From contig NC_133531.1 of assembly GCF_048544455.1 (NCBI RefSeq), positions 66,130,099 to 66,194,098 of the forward strand: DNA of 64,000 nt, read 5' to 3'. The position numbers were made by a program, and so were the translations under genes. Shown here one piece after another: positions 44,301-56,518 of this stretch; the stretch's first letter is position 1; each line of letters opens with the position of its first letter. The notes under the pieces were generated by a model, which saw only the letters and a program-made list of their open reading frames with translations, did no database searches and was not told the origin of the DNA. Source of the stretch: Silene latifolia (taxonomy: Eukaryota > Streptophyta > Magnoliopsida > Caryophyllales > Caryophyllaceae).

Positions 44301-44935
44301 TTTAGTATCGTCATTCCTCAATGACTTTACTTTCAACATTACCTTGTATCAATTCCATTATTATCTTTACTTCTTGAACCTCGTCCTCATCTTAACGGTT
44401 TAAGAGAATGCTCCCACTTATTTCAATGAGTCTTTGCTTTGAGAAGTAAAATTGAATTCATGAAGATTACTCTTCATTTGTTCGTTTTAGTCTTAAAACT
44501 TTCGTTGAAGTGGTTGCGTTATTTTGGTCAATTACGAATTCTTGACAAAACTAATTACCAAAACAATTTATCGCTTCAAGGTACTTAATTCATTTAAGTA
44601 CATGAAAAAATAATCCATTGTAAGTAGATGTGTTAGTCAAGAATCAAAAACCTGTTTGATAATGAATAACTTTAATCTATACTCTTTACAAGAGATCCTT
44701 AGCAATGGTTCATATGAGGTTTTAGAAGCAAATTCATATTTGTCTTTAGTTACGATGTTTTAATGGAGATTTGAATCAAAAACGAAATGATATCATATAT
44801 GAATTGTGGTAAAGAAATAGAACAATATAATAACGGAATAGTGAAAACAAAACATTTATCGTTATATTAATACTTGTAAATAACAAGTAAAGCATTTACA
44901 TAGTGACCTCTACCCAACTATGATAAATGATTCCA

Positions 44936-45310
44936 AGACCCAAATTCATATCAACTTAGGCACGGGGTAGCCGATGAAACCCTCATCAATATAACTCGGT
45001 GGATTAACCGTTTAATCGATTCTACTTTTAGAACTCTTGGTCGATAAAATTACTCTAATGTTTATCTATAGCCCAAAACACATCAACAAGGGCACGGGGT
45101 AGCCGATGAAACCCTTATCAATTACTTTTGTTGAGTTCAATCCAAATTTCGAATAAATGTGTCCATTGTCCAAACTCACATTAACTTAGGCACGGGGTAG
45201 CCGATGAAACCCTCATCAACATGAATTCGGTGGATTAGACATTTATCACCCACTTCCCCTACGTAACAAGGTTTGTACCCCGGGGTAGCCGAGTGCACTC
45301 CCTCGCGAAA
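44936..45310 (-). repeat. Copia-2 leader repeats
   Basis: Three to four copies, about 115 bp apart, of GGCACGGGGTAGCCGATGAA then ACCCTCATCAA (near 44,962, 45,082, 45,189), with a partial copy (GGGGTAGCCGAGTGCA) near 45,283. The element leader lies here on minus. Noncoding. Confidence 0.82.
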
Positions 45311-47036
45311 TAGGTTTTCATGGTTTCTACTATTTGGTAAGGCTATGTCTCAATTGTTTGTTTTAGCGAGAGGTCATGTCAATTTATTATCTATCACCTT
45401 TTAAGTGAACTAAAGCGGTGAATTACGATAATTCGAATTGACACGGTCGATAAACTCGATAAAATAAGGATGCATGTTAAGTTATGGCGATTTAGCGATG
45501 CATGTGACATAAAATAAAATGCAAGCATAAAATAAATAAATCCTAGTATGGCCTTTCCTAAAATAGAAAAACTATTTAACTATTACATATTCGGAAACCA
45601 ACTCCATTGGTCCCTTGAACTTCGGTTGTGGCACGCATCTCGAGGTAACACCGTCTTTATGTATCGCCATTCTTGAAGAAATCCGTCTTTGGGAACTCCG
45701 GAAGGAATAAAATTACATAATAAATTACATAAATTCCTATTATACATTTGTAACTAAAATAAAATAAATCTATTAAATTACAAAACGGTGATACGAGATC
45801 ACAATAAAATTACAACCGAATCGATATTCCCATACATTTCGGGAAATACCAATTAAAATCTAAGGCCATACTAAGTAAAATTACATAATTCAAAATTACA
45901 TAAATTAAAATTATGACAATCATAAAGAAAATGCAGCATTATAATATGTATGAACATGCTCAATTTTATGCTAAATCGCCTTTAATTAGCCAATATCGTA
46001 TATTTTTTGGTTAATTTTTACGGATTTGCGTGATTTCAACATTTTATAATCACAAAAATACATAAACTCATATTTATGCATAAGTTAATTACCCGAACCT
46101 CTTAGGACTCAAAATTTAGTCTTCACTAATAATTTGACCATAATTAACCCATATTTTATAAAATTGTTCATAAATGGACCAAAATTACAAAAATAAGCTA
46201 TTAAACTTCAAATAAATCACAAAATTTCAAAAAATTTCAAAATTTGAAATTTAAACTCATGAACATTCTGGAAAATTACCATGACACTCATAATTTTCAA
46301 AAACCTTAGGTTAAAAATTTCGAAAATTTACCGGAAAAACAATGTTGCGATTTATCGATTTTTAATAAAATAATCATAAAAACATGGAAAAATTATTTTC
46401 ATTAACTTTTCAATTTTAGATCTGAAAAAGATAATAAAATGCAACATTAGACGTTTTTCCTAAGTCATAGATTATGTTTTATTAATTTTCCACTAATAAT
46501 GTCACTATTTATGCTATTTTTCTTCAAAAATCCAAAAATCATGCAAAAAGACTTCTTTATAGCCAATTATTTTACACACATCTTGTAAAATTTCATGTGA
46601 CAACATATTAATTTTCTATGACCAGATTCGAAATTTAACTCATATTAACCTATTTTTCACTTAAATCCGAATTTAATAATGAAAAATTCATTTTTCGAGC
46701 ATAACAAGTCCAAAAATTATGAAAATTTACAGGTTATCTCAAAATAATATATGTAACAACATATCCAAAAACCAACTTAAAATTCGAATTATAGCTAATT
46801 TTAGACCAAAAATGACATTTTTACTCATAAAATCATATTTAAATGCCATTATTGTAAAATATGAACAATAAAAATACGAAAAATTAACCAAAATATCCTA
46901 AAACATTTTAGGACCAGAAATATTAACATGCATGAATTAATTTCGTGATATCTCATAATAACACAAATTTTACAAGTTTTATATGTTATTCTTATAACTC
47001 GGAAAAACTTTTAACCGATTTGCATGCAAACAACCG
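45311..47036 (-). other. Copia-2 leader, AT-rich
   Basis: No gene. Very AT-rich sequence with many AAAATTT-type runs. One match to the copia-1 leader: the region near 45,541-45,620 (minus TAGGAAAGGCCATACTAGG) resembles AGGATAGGCCACACTAGG at 9,740. Confidence 0.55.
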
Positions 47037-47050
47037 TGGCTCTTGATACC
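47037..47050 (-). other. Copia-2 primer-binding site, tRNA-Met type
   Basis: The minus strand reads GGTATCAAGAGCCA three bases after the LTR end TTCA. Confidence 0.88.
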
Positions 47051-47053
47051 GAT

Positions 47054-48337
47054 TGAAGGAAAAGTAGATCTTTATATACATACTAACATACTCTTATATG
47101 TCAAAATTAATTTGTCATAAAATTAAATGTGGATTTTATGCATGCAAACAATATAATAAAAGAGAAGAAATCATATCCTTACATTGAAATTTCGGTTCAA
47201 ATGGGCACAAAAGAAATCTCCTTTTCTTTTGTTCTTGAGCTTTCCAAATGGAAGAACAAGGATTCAAGTGTAGAATCCCTCCCAAAAGCATATATCCAAG
47301 GAATACATCTTAATAAACCAATACTATTTAGATCTAGTAATAATAATGGTTTTACAATAAAATTGATACAATATAAATTGTATTTTCACTCTTGAAATTT
47401 CGGTCAAGAGGTGATCTTTTTGTGAGATTTTATTTCTCTAGAATTATCATAAATTGTAGAGAGTTTTTGGAGGATTTTCTTACACTAGAAAAAGATGGGA
47501 AGAATGAATAAATGATGTTAAAGAGAAGAGCTCTCCTCTCTTTCTTGTGGGAGGCCGAAAAAGAGAGCATTGGGTAGTATGCCCAATGCCTTTTATTTTT
47601 GCTCTTCTCAAAAGCTTAGGCTTGCAAGGCTAGTGCTTAGATATCATGATTGTGTTTTCCACTCAAGATAAAAACACAATACATATCTTACACTACCTCC
47701 TCATTTTCGGTTTTTAAGCATAAAATGGAGAATCCATTTTATTTTGTAATTTGTCAAATTTGTCACATGTAACATGTTACATGACATGTCACAATGTAAT
47801 GTATTTTTAACATATTAAAAATCAACATACTCATAAAATATGTCATTTACAAAATCGACTAGTAATTCGTAATTACTTGTACCAAAAATGTTTCCAAATT
47901 ATAAACTACAACATTCTATATTTATAATAATTTATTCATTCCGTTTCAATTGTTTCTTTAAACAATAATTTCATCTAAGTAATAAAATAATTCGATTACT
48001 TAGACCGTGTCTCATTTAATCATATTTACAATAAGATACGTAAATTATACTCACAAAATCATCCGTCAATTTTAAGCAATTTAATTAACTCGTATCGGTA
48101 TACGATTAATTAAATAATCAATTAAGAGTATTTCTCTATAGGTATGACCTAAGGGGATCAACTGATCACCACCGTCGCACGACAGTAATGTCAAACTCTA
48201 GTCAGCCAATCATTACCGATATGTGTGGACCAGTTGAGTTGTAAAATATTACATCCCACATGTATTCTTAAAATGATATTTAATAATGATATTTAAATCA
48301 TGTGATCGCACTATTGTTGAGGACACATTTCCCAACA
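47054..48337 (-). repeat. Copia-2 5' LTR (right copy)
   Basis: 1,284 bp, the same length as the left copy. Differences noted, for example, at the positions matching 39,802, 39,808, 39,919, 40,016, 40,098 and 40,147. Followed by ACCTT and resumed A3 RT. Confidence 0.93.
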
Positions 48338-49575
48338 ACCTTTGCTTACCGTAGAATGCCTTTTGGTCCTTGTAATGCCCCCGCCACCTTCCAACGTTGC
48401 ATGATAAGCATCTTTTCAGACTTTATCGAGTCTATCAGGGAGGTGTTTACGGATGATTTTAGTGTCTATGGTTCTTCCTTTGATGCATGTTTGGCTAACT
48501 TGTCTAAAGTGTTGAAGCGTTGTGAAGAGGTTGACTTGGTGTTGAATTGGGAAAAGTGCCACTTCATGGTGAATGAAGGAGTGGTGCTTGGTCATATTGT
48601 CTCGGAAAGAGGAATTGAAGTGGACTGTGCTAAGGTCCAAGTTATTGAGCAACTACCCCCACCAGTAAATGTGAAGAGTGTAAGGAGTTTCTTAGGTCAT
48701 GCGGGATTCTACCACCTTTTATTAAAGACTTTTCTAAAATTGCAAAACCCCTTACGGAGCTTCTTTTAAAAGATGCTCCCTTTGTCTTTACTAACGATTA
48801 TCTTGAGTCTTTTAATAGGATCAAGAAGTCTTTGATTTTCGCACTTATCATCCAATCACCAGATTTGAACTTGCCATTCGAGCTCATGTATGTTGCAAGT
48901 GACTATGCGGTAGGTGTCGTGCTCGGAGAAAGAAAGGACAAGGTTCTCCCTGCTATCTACTATGCTAGCAAAACTTTAGATGCGGTTCAAATCAATTATG
49001 ACACCATGGAGAATGAGCTACTTGCCATTGTCTATGCCTTAGAAAAATTCCGCTCTTACTTGATCGGTTCAAAAGTCATTGTTCATACCGATCATGCTGC
49101 ACTAAAGCACCTCCTAGCCAAACAAGAAGCTAAGCCAAGGTTGATACGATGGATCTTGATCTTGCAAGAATTTGATCTTGAGATTAAAGATAAGAAGGGG
49201 GCCGAAAATGTTGCTGCCGACCACTTATCCCGTTTGAAGTTCAATGATGGAGGTATTGAATTACCTATCAATGATTCCTTCGCCGATGATGTTTTGATGA
49301 TGTTGGAAGCAAATACTCCTTGGCATGCCGACATAGCCAAGTATCTAGTTGGAAGAGAGTTGTCACCTAACCTTTCATATCAACAAAGGAAGAAGTTCTT
49401 ACATGATGCCAAGTTCTTCCTATGGGACGATCCAAATTTGTTCAAACATTGCTCCGATGGGGTATTCCGGAGATGTATCCTACATTGGGATGTGAAAGGG
49501 GTGCTAGAAGGAAGTAATTCTTCTCCTTATGGTGCTCATCATGGACCATCTAAGACCATTGCAAAGGTGGTGTAA
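48338..49575 (+). pseudogene. A3 RT 3' part and RNase H
   Basis: Continues A3 RT after copia-2: FAYRRMPFGPCNAPATFQRC, then the catalytic box VFTDDFSVYG (about 48,445), where A1 has VFMDDFSVYG; the two Asp are intact but Thr precedes them. LNWEKCHFMVNEGVVLGHIV and [12 protein letters not shown] follow, with a frame break near 48,710. RNase H (48,832-49,575, one open frame of 247 codons) has [56 protein letters not shown] and [11 protein letters not shown], then the linker towards the integrase zinc finger. Confidence 0.92.
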
Positions 49576-49636
49576 TGCGGATTCTATTGGCCAACTATGT
49601 TCCAAGATGCTAAAAATTTCGTGATGGCTTGCGATG
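49576..49636 (+). pseudogene. A3 integrase, 5' part
   Basis: After a stop at 49,575 the zinc-finger region continues as CGFYWPTMFQDAKNFVMACD up to the A2 insertion. The first His pair (GAHHGPS) is in the preceding frame at about 49,535. CGATG (49,632-49,636) is the target duplication; the CxxC pair is split between this part and 59,446. Confidence 0.9.
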
Positions 49637-51139
49637 TGATGCGTGTCTTTTATATGATGTTTTACATCCTATTTTCCACGCATTTCAGAGCTCATTTGTG
49701 TAGTTTAAGCTACCATTTCCCCCATTTCCGTCTACTTTCGTGTTTTTGTACATTATTGCAGAAATGTGAAGAATCCAGCGGAAATCGAGCTAAATCCGCC
49801 CCCGAGTATCCTGCATTGCATTTTGACGTGAAGTATTCACTTAAGGAACGAGCTTGGTGCGCAATTCAAAGCCCAAAAGACAAATACACGAGAAATTGGA
49901 AGTCAAGTGTCAGCTACTTCAGTCGATCGACCACTGCCTTCAGTCGATCGACCAACTTGCGGGTTCCAGAAGCTACTGTACACTGCTACTCAGTCGATCG
50001 ACCGCCACTCTTAGTCGATCGACCAAGCCGCTATCCCAGACGAGAATTAAAAGATCGAGGAAACTCAAGCCCATTGTGTTTAGGTTTTGATAATAAGTGT
50101 TACGTATATTTTCTATATAACGTAACCTAGAACATCAGATTATTCATTCAGTTTTACTAGTTCTTTAGCCAGTTTTCCAACAGTCAATAATTAGGGTTTT
50201 TAAATACTATTTCGTACAATTACTCTCGCATTCGGTTTCTGGATCTCTCGCTGCAATTCCTATCGGTATTCTTCTGCTAATAATTCAGTTTGCTTTATTA
50301 TTGCTTGTAGGATAGAATTGCTAGTTAGTTTCCCAAAACCGATTCATCGTTTATGCTAATTGTTTGTTCTATTATTTCAAGCATGAATTCTTCTGTTTAT
50401 TTTATTAGTTTTATTGTTGTTATCGTCCTTAGTATGAGTAGCTAAATAGTTTGTGCTAGGATATAGGGGAATTATAGTGTAGGCGACAATATAATGAACA
50501 CGGCCTGATACGCGTGTCAGTCGATCGACTGACATGCTTGGTCGATCGAATGACCTCGTGAGGTTTTCCTTCGTTTTAATTGATTTAAATGTTATGTTTG
50601 ACGAATCAAATGCATGCGACTAGTTGAATACTTAATATTTGACTGACCCATTAGATCGAGAGATAGGGACAGTTGTTAGATCACCAATTAAAATGACTAA
50701 ACTATGCTGAGATCGAAAGATAGGTAAAGTTTAGACCGTTAGTCACTTTTCAGGATGAAAGTTAGTATTAGTGATATTAGGGACCTATAACGAGATCGAA
50801 AGATGCTATTTGTAAAGAGTGGACCGAGAGGACCTCTATATTTCCCGCCTCATGTGTTTGATTTAGACCTGTTTAGTATGCTGCCGCCGAAACTATAACG
50901 AACTGACCATCCTAGTACCCCTTCTCTATCTGTTTTATCTGTTTATTTAGTTTATTATCTTTTATTGCGATTAGTATAGACCAAATGAAATGAACCCCCA
51001 CTTTCGTTACCTTAGACTAAATTAGACAATTAGAAATTACATTCGCCTCCTTGTGGTTCGACCCTGTTACCACTAGCCTAGGTTAGTTTTAATAGGAAAT
51101 TATAAATCTTATTTTTGGTACTCACAACGACGGGTATCA
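49637..51139 (+). repeat. A2 5' LTR
   Basis: 1,503 bp, TGATGCGTGT...CGGGTATCA. TATA-like TATATAA at 50,114-50,120. Four palindromes upstream (49,923-50,022) and two downstream (50,521-50,549). The downstream part repeats a GAGATCGAAAGAT-type motif three times (near 50,655, 50,711, 50,792). Confidence 0.93.
49923..50022. promoter_or_regulatory. GTCGATCGACC palindrome array in A2 U3
   Basis: Four TCGATCGA cores (starts 49,923, 49,943, 49,994, 50,015) in GTCGATCGAC context, in two pairs 20-21 bp apart, about 90-190 bp upstream of the TATA-like box. The 3' LTR keeps the same array at 56,823-56,922 with one core mutated (TCGATCAA). Confidence 0.75.
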
Positions 51140-51144
51140 AATTT

Positions 51145-51162
51145 TGGCGCCGTTGCCGGGGA
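51145..51162 (+). other. A2 primer-binding site, tRNA-Asp type
   Basis: TGGCGCCGTTGCCGGGGA shortly after the LTR end TATCA. Confidence 0.93.
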
Positions 51163-51264
51163 GGCAATTTTTCTAATTTTTAGTTGTTTTTATTTAGTCT
51201 TTCTTTAGTTTAAGGGACTTCCGTTCCTTAAACTTTTCTTATATTCTTTTTGTAGTTTCTTCTT

Positions 51265-53102
51265 ATGCGCAGGTCATAGGGTGGTGAACTAGTACCATTC
51301 AATCCTGAGATCGAGAAATCCTTGCGCGAGTTGAGACGATCACAAAGGGTATTACCGACAGAGGAAGAGCTGAGTACTCTGTCAAGTTACTACGAGAACG
51401 CTCTATTCGAAGAAGATCCACCTACATCTCCTGCCTCTACTTCTTCAGGTGAGACAGTCACTTTCTCCGAGAAATTCCGGTCATGGTGAAGAAGCAACCA
51501 TTGCCGATCACTCGGAGCCGACAGTGCGAACCTCTACAAAGGATTCGAACTACCGGGGAGGCGAGAAAATTGAGCCGAAGCCTTCCTATATTAACCTGGT
51601 TGAGAGAAACCGATTCGGGGAGCGCAAATGAAGATGCGACCAAGCATATGGAGATTTTTATTGATTATTTTTGCTCTATACCCCCCCGACCGATGTGACC
51701 CAAGACCGGATCAAGGAGACCATGTTCATTTTCTCCCTTCGTGATCTTTGCGCAAGGGAGTGGTATAGAGATCTAGATCGAGCCGCTCATGGGATCACCG
51801 ACTGGAATTCTTTGGCCTTGGCATTCTACAAGAAATACTTCTCTGCCTCGAAGACGAATGCCATTAGAGCTTAGATCACGAGCTTTAAACAGGGGCCTGA
51901 TGAGAACTTTCATGAAGCATGAGTCCGTTTCAAGAAATTGGTGCGAACCATACCGCACCATGGGTTCGAAAAATGGAGTCTTTGCAATCAGTTCTATAAT
52001 GGGTGTATGACGATCGAGAGGGCTATTTTGGATGTTGCGACCAATGGCCGATTTCTTGAGAACATGGGAGAGACTAAGGGGTAGAAGATCATCGATGATT
52101 TGGCCACTCATAAATTTGAATATGGGAATTCGAGAGGAAACCGAGAGGAGAGGCGCTTGAATCTTCCTCTGTTGCTGCACTAGAAGCTCTCATTGCAAGG
52201 TTTGACAAATTTGAGTTGGGAGGAGCTTCTAAAGGAGGGATGTACCATGTTAATGCTGTTTCAGACGGTCCTTTCGTCTGTAGAAGATGTGGAGTTGAGG
52301 GGCATGTCTCAGAGAATTGTTCTGTCCCCTTCGAGTCTTGCGTTGCCTTTCAACATTATAGGCAGACAAACACGTACTATGAGCCGAATGTCCACCCCAA
52401 CTTGAGGTGGAGTAGCCAGAATGTTCTGAATCCGACTCAACCTCCACAACAGCAGCAACAGCAAGCCTATGTGCCTCCACATAAGCAGCCATATCAAAAG
52501 CCTCCGTATATTCCTCAGCAGCAACAACAATCCCAAAATTCCGAGTTCACCGAGTTGAAGAACTTATTGCTGAAGGAGTCCCAAGCTAGAGAGGCCGGGA
52601 TGAAGATGCTAGAGAGCCAAATTGCTCAATTGGCTAGCAAGAGTACCACTCGAGCTCCGGGACACTTACCGACTCAAACTGACCAGAAAGAGACCCTAAA
52701 TGCAATAACATTGAGGAGTGGGTCTACCCTGGAGGGGCCTGCTATGGTCGAGGATGATGCTGCAAAAGATGAGGCAAAACCAAGTCAAAACAAAGCTGGA
52801 ACGAGCAAAGAAAAGAAAAAGGCGTCTACCAGGTATATCAGTCGATCGACTGATATACCCGGTCGATCGAATGAAGTGCGGGGTACAGGAGCTTCTGGTC
52901 CTGTTCAAATCAGTCGATCGACTGACATCACTGGTCGATTGATTGAGATCGCTGCTGATAGTGAGATTTTTCGTCCTCCGATGCCCGACAACTTGAGGGA
53001 TCATTTGTTTCAGGGCACGACAGTCCCGAAAATATTGGGGAAAGACCAGAGTGCTGATGGGTCAGTCCCGGCTCCGAAGTACGACCCCGATGTCGATCAA
53101 TA
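51265..53102 (+). pseudogene. A2 gag, frameshifted
   Basis: The ATG at 51,265 is followed by an in-frame TAG at the fifth codon, then the usual gag N-terminus (ELVPFNPEIEKSLRELRRSQ). Core blocks: KPSYINLVERNRFGERK, DRIKETMFIFSLRDLCAREW (51,705), DWNSLALAFYKKYFSASKTN (51,800), then stops at 51,872 and 51,920. From 52,216 an open frame of 295 codons carries an intact knuckle CRRCGVEGHVSENC, a Gln-rich segment, the helix ELKNLLLKESQAREAGMKML and a segment in which TCGATCGA palindromes are translated as SRSTD repeats (52,842-52,921). It ends at 53,103. Confidence 0.88.
52842..52935. repeat. TCGATCGA palindromes inside A2 gag coding region
   Basis: Exact cores at about 52,842, 52,863 and 52,914 and a decayed one (TCGATTGA) near 52,934, in GTCGATCGAC context. 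They lie within the open frame of gag and read ISRSTDIPGRSNE and ISRSTDITGRLIE, a 23-residue-spaced duplicate absent from the A3 gag. Confidence 0.8.
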
Positions 53103-53302
53103 GTTCACATTTGAGACGGTCTGAAGAGGGTTCCAGCTTCAATAAGGAGAAAGTAGTGGACTTCCAGCCTAAGTCCACGGATACCGGCATGCGCGATTTA
53201 GAGGAGAGGGCTAAGCTACTTCTTACAGCCCCATATCCGAAAAGACTAGTGCCGACAAGGGAACAGGTATCTTTCAATAAATTTTAAAAAGTTATTCGTA
53301 GC

Positions 53303-54250
53303 TTGAATGTACAAGTGCCTTTCCTTGAGTTAGTTAATCAAATGCCTGCCTATACTAAATTCATGAAACAACTCTTGTCTAAGAAAAAGTCACTTGAAAA
53401 TGTGCATACTGTCGCATTAACCAAAGAGTCATGCTCTTATTTGCCTCACACTGCACCTCACAAGCTAGAAGACCCGGGTAGTTTTTCTGTTCCTTGCAAT
53501 ATAGGTACCTTCTCTATTGAGAAGACATTATGTGACTTAGGAGCTAGTATAAGTGTAATGCCCTTGAGTCTTGCTAGGAAGCTCAAATTGACTAGGTTCG
53601 TAGTGACAGACATGACAGTACAGATGGCTGACCGATCTGCGGTCCAGCCAATAGGAGTCTTAGAGGACATCCCCATGCAAATAGGGAAGTTCTTCTTCCC
53701 TGCTGACTTCGTCGTACTTGACATACCTGAGGATGCCTATATTCCCATTATTTTGGGTAGGCCATTTCTGCACACTGCTGGTGCAGTCATAGATGTTGGT
53801 TCGGGTACCTTGACTTTTAAAGTAGGGAAGCATTCTATTGTCTTTGCCCAACCTGCTAAGAAGAAGGACCCCATGTGGCCTGTGACTTGCAATACGGTTT
53901 CTGAAAAGAAATCTTATTTTATACTTCCTGATATGCCTGTCTCTACTCCTATTCCTGTCATAACCCCTCCGCCCCAGATTGGGAGCAAATTGGAGGAAGA
54001 TTTGTCTATTTCTGATACTGCAGGAGCTGGTTTGGGGAAGGAAAAATTGCAAGTTACTCCAGCAGCAAAGAAGCCAATCATCTCACGAGGCGGTCTTGGC
54101 TGCCTCAGCTATGGCACTGATGAGGAAGTTGATGACGAGCCGGTCAAGGCAAGGGAGTCCGACTTGGACTTTGATGAGCAAGAAGAGGTCATTGACTGGG
54201 GAGATGATGAAAGTGTTGATCCGTTGAGCCATACGGACGTGATAAGATAA
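53303..54250 (+). CDS. A2 retropepsin-like protease region, intact frame
   Basis: 315-codon open frame from the linker VPFLELVNQMPAYTKFMKQL through LCDLGASISVMPLSLARKL (active-site Asp, about 53,530) and IPIILGRPFLHTAGAVIDVG (about 53,740), to an acidic tail ending DPLSHTDVIR. The ATG at 53,303 is internal to an original gag-protease frame: an upstream stop at about 53,284 and the loss of frame at 53,103 separate it from gag. Protease would process gag. In full elements RT follows; here the frame closes at 54,250 and noncoding sequence begins. Confidence 0.85.
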   Translation: MNVQVPFLELVNQMPAYTKFMKQLLSKKKSLENVHTVALTKESCSYLPHTAPHKLEDPGSFSVPCNIGTFSIEKTLCDLGASISVMPLSLARKLKLTRFVVTDMTVQMADRSAVQPIGVLEDIPMQIGKFFFPADFVVLDIPEDAYIPIILGRPFLHTAGAVIDVGSGTLTFKVGKHSIVFAQPAKKKDPMWPVTCNTVSEKKSYFILPDMPVSTPIPVITPPPQIGSKLEEDLSISDTAGAGLGKEKLQVTPAAKKPIISRGGLGCLSYGTDEEVDDEPVKARESDLDFDEQEEVIDWGDDESVDPLSHTDVIR

Positions 54251-56518
54251 GCACCGTTGAGGCTACCTATAGTAGCCAGAAGCCGACGAAGTGGGCCATT
54301 CCGTGGCCATTCTTGATCAACTACTAGTTGACCACATGTTTTTACGAACATTTTATTTGCTTTTGTTAGACACTTTTTATTGCTTTTGTGTGCGCGAAAC
54401 TTCGCATTTTATTTTTCTTGCTTAGGATTTTATACGCTTTAGACTTTATTTTGGGTTTTGCGCAATTTTGGGCGCGTATTATTGTGCACTTGCAGGTTTT
54501 TAGACCTCCTTAGCTCAAGTAATTGAGCAAATATGAAGAAATAAGAAGTTACAGCAGTATCTTCAGTCGATCGACTGGGCTATATAGTCGATCGACTGGT
54601 CTGCAGTTTCCAGGAGCTACTGTTCCTTTCACCTCGGTCGATCGACTGAGTGATGTGGTCGATCGATCGACCTGCACTGCTGCGCCTGTTTACGACCTCT
54701 CTCCTGCTATGGTTGGTCGATTTGCATAATTAAGGGAGTTTTCTACTGCACTTTATCTTCCGTCACTATTAATTTCTTCCATTTTTCTCAATTTTGCACA
54801 TAATACCGCTTCATCATTGCTTTCTCGATTTATGCGTGGTACTTTGTTTGTCTTTTCAGGTACTTATTAGTAGCACTGCTGGCTACTGAAACCTCCCAGC
54901 TCACGCTGGTTTGGGGACGTTTCCTTTGCTGCGCTTAAAGTCTTGTGAGTTCCCGGTTTCCACTTCATGTTTTATTTGTTTATTTTCTCGCAAATTTCCG
55001 TTTCTCTTTTCTTCATTACATGATTTTGCACAATGGGGACATTGTGCGATTTAGTTTGGGGAAGGGTTTTGCGTCGCATATCATTTGCTTGCATTCACGT
55101 TTACATTCTGTTTTGCATTGTTATTTCATTTTATATATGTATACTAAAAATTCAAAAAAATTGAAAAAATTCAAAAAATTCAAAAAATTGCACGTTTATT
55201 TTAGCATATAGGTCGAGTCGGAACGGTAGTATTTCAATGATGACATTGCATTTGCACCTGTTTTTGCCTAAGCCTTGCTTGATTAACATGTTATTAGTAG
55301 AATCATATATGCATAGTCTACGAGTTTTCGTTAATTTACTTGCTGGACTTGAGACTTGACTTAGATTTTTGGCAAATTACTTATATTTCTGAGTTATTCG
55401 AGCCTATAACTGGTGACATCTATGACCAGTTTATCTAGGATGTGAGTAGTACTCCTTATGAGGCATGTCATATCAATGTGCATAAATATGAACTTAATCT
55501 GCTTAATACCTGTATGCATTCGGTTTGTGGTTAGTTGACACATGTGGTAGAGGTTTTCCTTTATTCATTTTACCCATAAGCTCCACACTGCCAAAAATAT
55601 CCTTTTTGTCCTATTTACTACATCCTACATTTAGCCTGTCCTTTGTCAAGCTAGTAGTCTATGTTGTTGGGATTGTCACTTCGTTTTCGGTAGCCAATTG
55701 CTCTTATTTGAGATTTTGTTGGGAAGATGAAATGAAGGAGGAAAGAAAAGAAACAAAAAGAAAATAAATGATTTGAAAATAAGAAAAAAGAGAGTTTCAT
55801 CTTGTTCATAGATCGATCGATCGCCAATTTCAGTCGATTGGAGTTCGAAAGAAAAAAAGAAGAAATCAATTCGCATAATTCAAGCCTTTGTCTTATGGCG
55901 ATTTTTGCTCCCATGTATTATTCATATCTTATGGGGAGTTAGTTGATTACTTTTATACCTGGAAACTGTGAGATTTGTGCTTGCTACAGCACCGTTTCAT
56001 TTGATTTTGAGAAAGAAGAAGGATGTTGCCATATGGTTCCGTTTTGGTACTAGCTTGATCACCTGTACCTCCACTTTTCCATATATGTTTTGCCTCTTCT
56101 TACCCATACCTCACATATCCCACATATACCTCGGCATGTGTCATGGTCTTTTGTTGGTTGGAATGCATATGTACGGTTGTAGAGATTGTTTTCATATTAT
56201 ACTGCAGGTATGTTCTCATAAGTCGTAGTTAAGTGAGAGTCTCTACAAAATGAATTCTTTATATCCTCTTATATATTCACCTGTGCTTATGAGTGATTTG
56301 AGCGACCCGTGAGAGTCCGATTTGATAAGTCTCTATGGTTGACGGTTCAGAATTTTTTAACGACCTTATAACTCGTTTGCATGATTCACATTACTAATTG
56401 ATTGTTAGTTATTGCATTAAATTGGTTTAGGCTTTACATCATGTAATTCGCTCTGAGATTGAACTCGTTCCATTAGGTTTTAGGATCGAGTCTAGTTCTT
56501 GCTTGGGGACAAGCAAGG
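54251..56518 (+). other. A2 noncoding 3' region in place of pol
   Basis: About 2.3 kb without recognisable coding sequence on either strand. It contains five or six TCGATCGA cores (54,567-54,670, and 55,813), an A-rich run of AAAAATTC units (55,145-55,190), and the Athila-type motif GGGGACATTGTGCGATTTAG (about 55,034). Open frames of 60-90 codons here have no family features. Confidence 0.8.
54567..54670. repeat. GTCGATCGAC palindrome array in A2 3' region
   Basis: Cores start at 54,567, 54,588, 54,638, 54,659 and overlapping at 54,663. Pairs are 21 bp apart, the same pairing as in the A2 U3 (20-21 bp). Confidence 0.8.

Larger units (their letters stand above)
39564..48337 (-). mobile_element. 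Copia-2: recently inserted copia element with fossil interior
   Basis: Two LTRs of 1,284 bp each (39,564-40,847 and 47,054-48,337), differing at only about a dozen positions by eye. Target duplication ACCTT at 39,559-39,563 and 48,338-48,342. The priming site at 47,037-47,050 and the polypurine tract at 40,848-40,867 set the minus orientation. The 6.2-kb interior has no open frame of useful length, yet relics of gag and RT are recognisable in the right order. It must have been moved by enzymes from another copia element. Confidence 0.92.

Noticed and set aside
55525..56228. Short frames with hydrophobic stretches in the A2 3' region
   Set aside because: T-rich sequence gives Phe/Leu-rich translations by chance; no conservation in A1 or A3 is visible.
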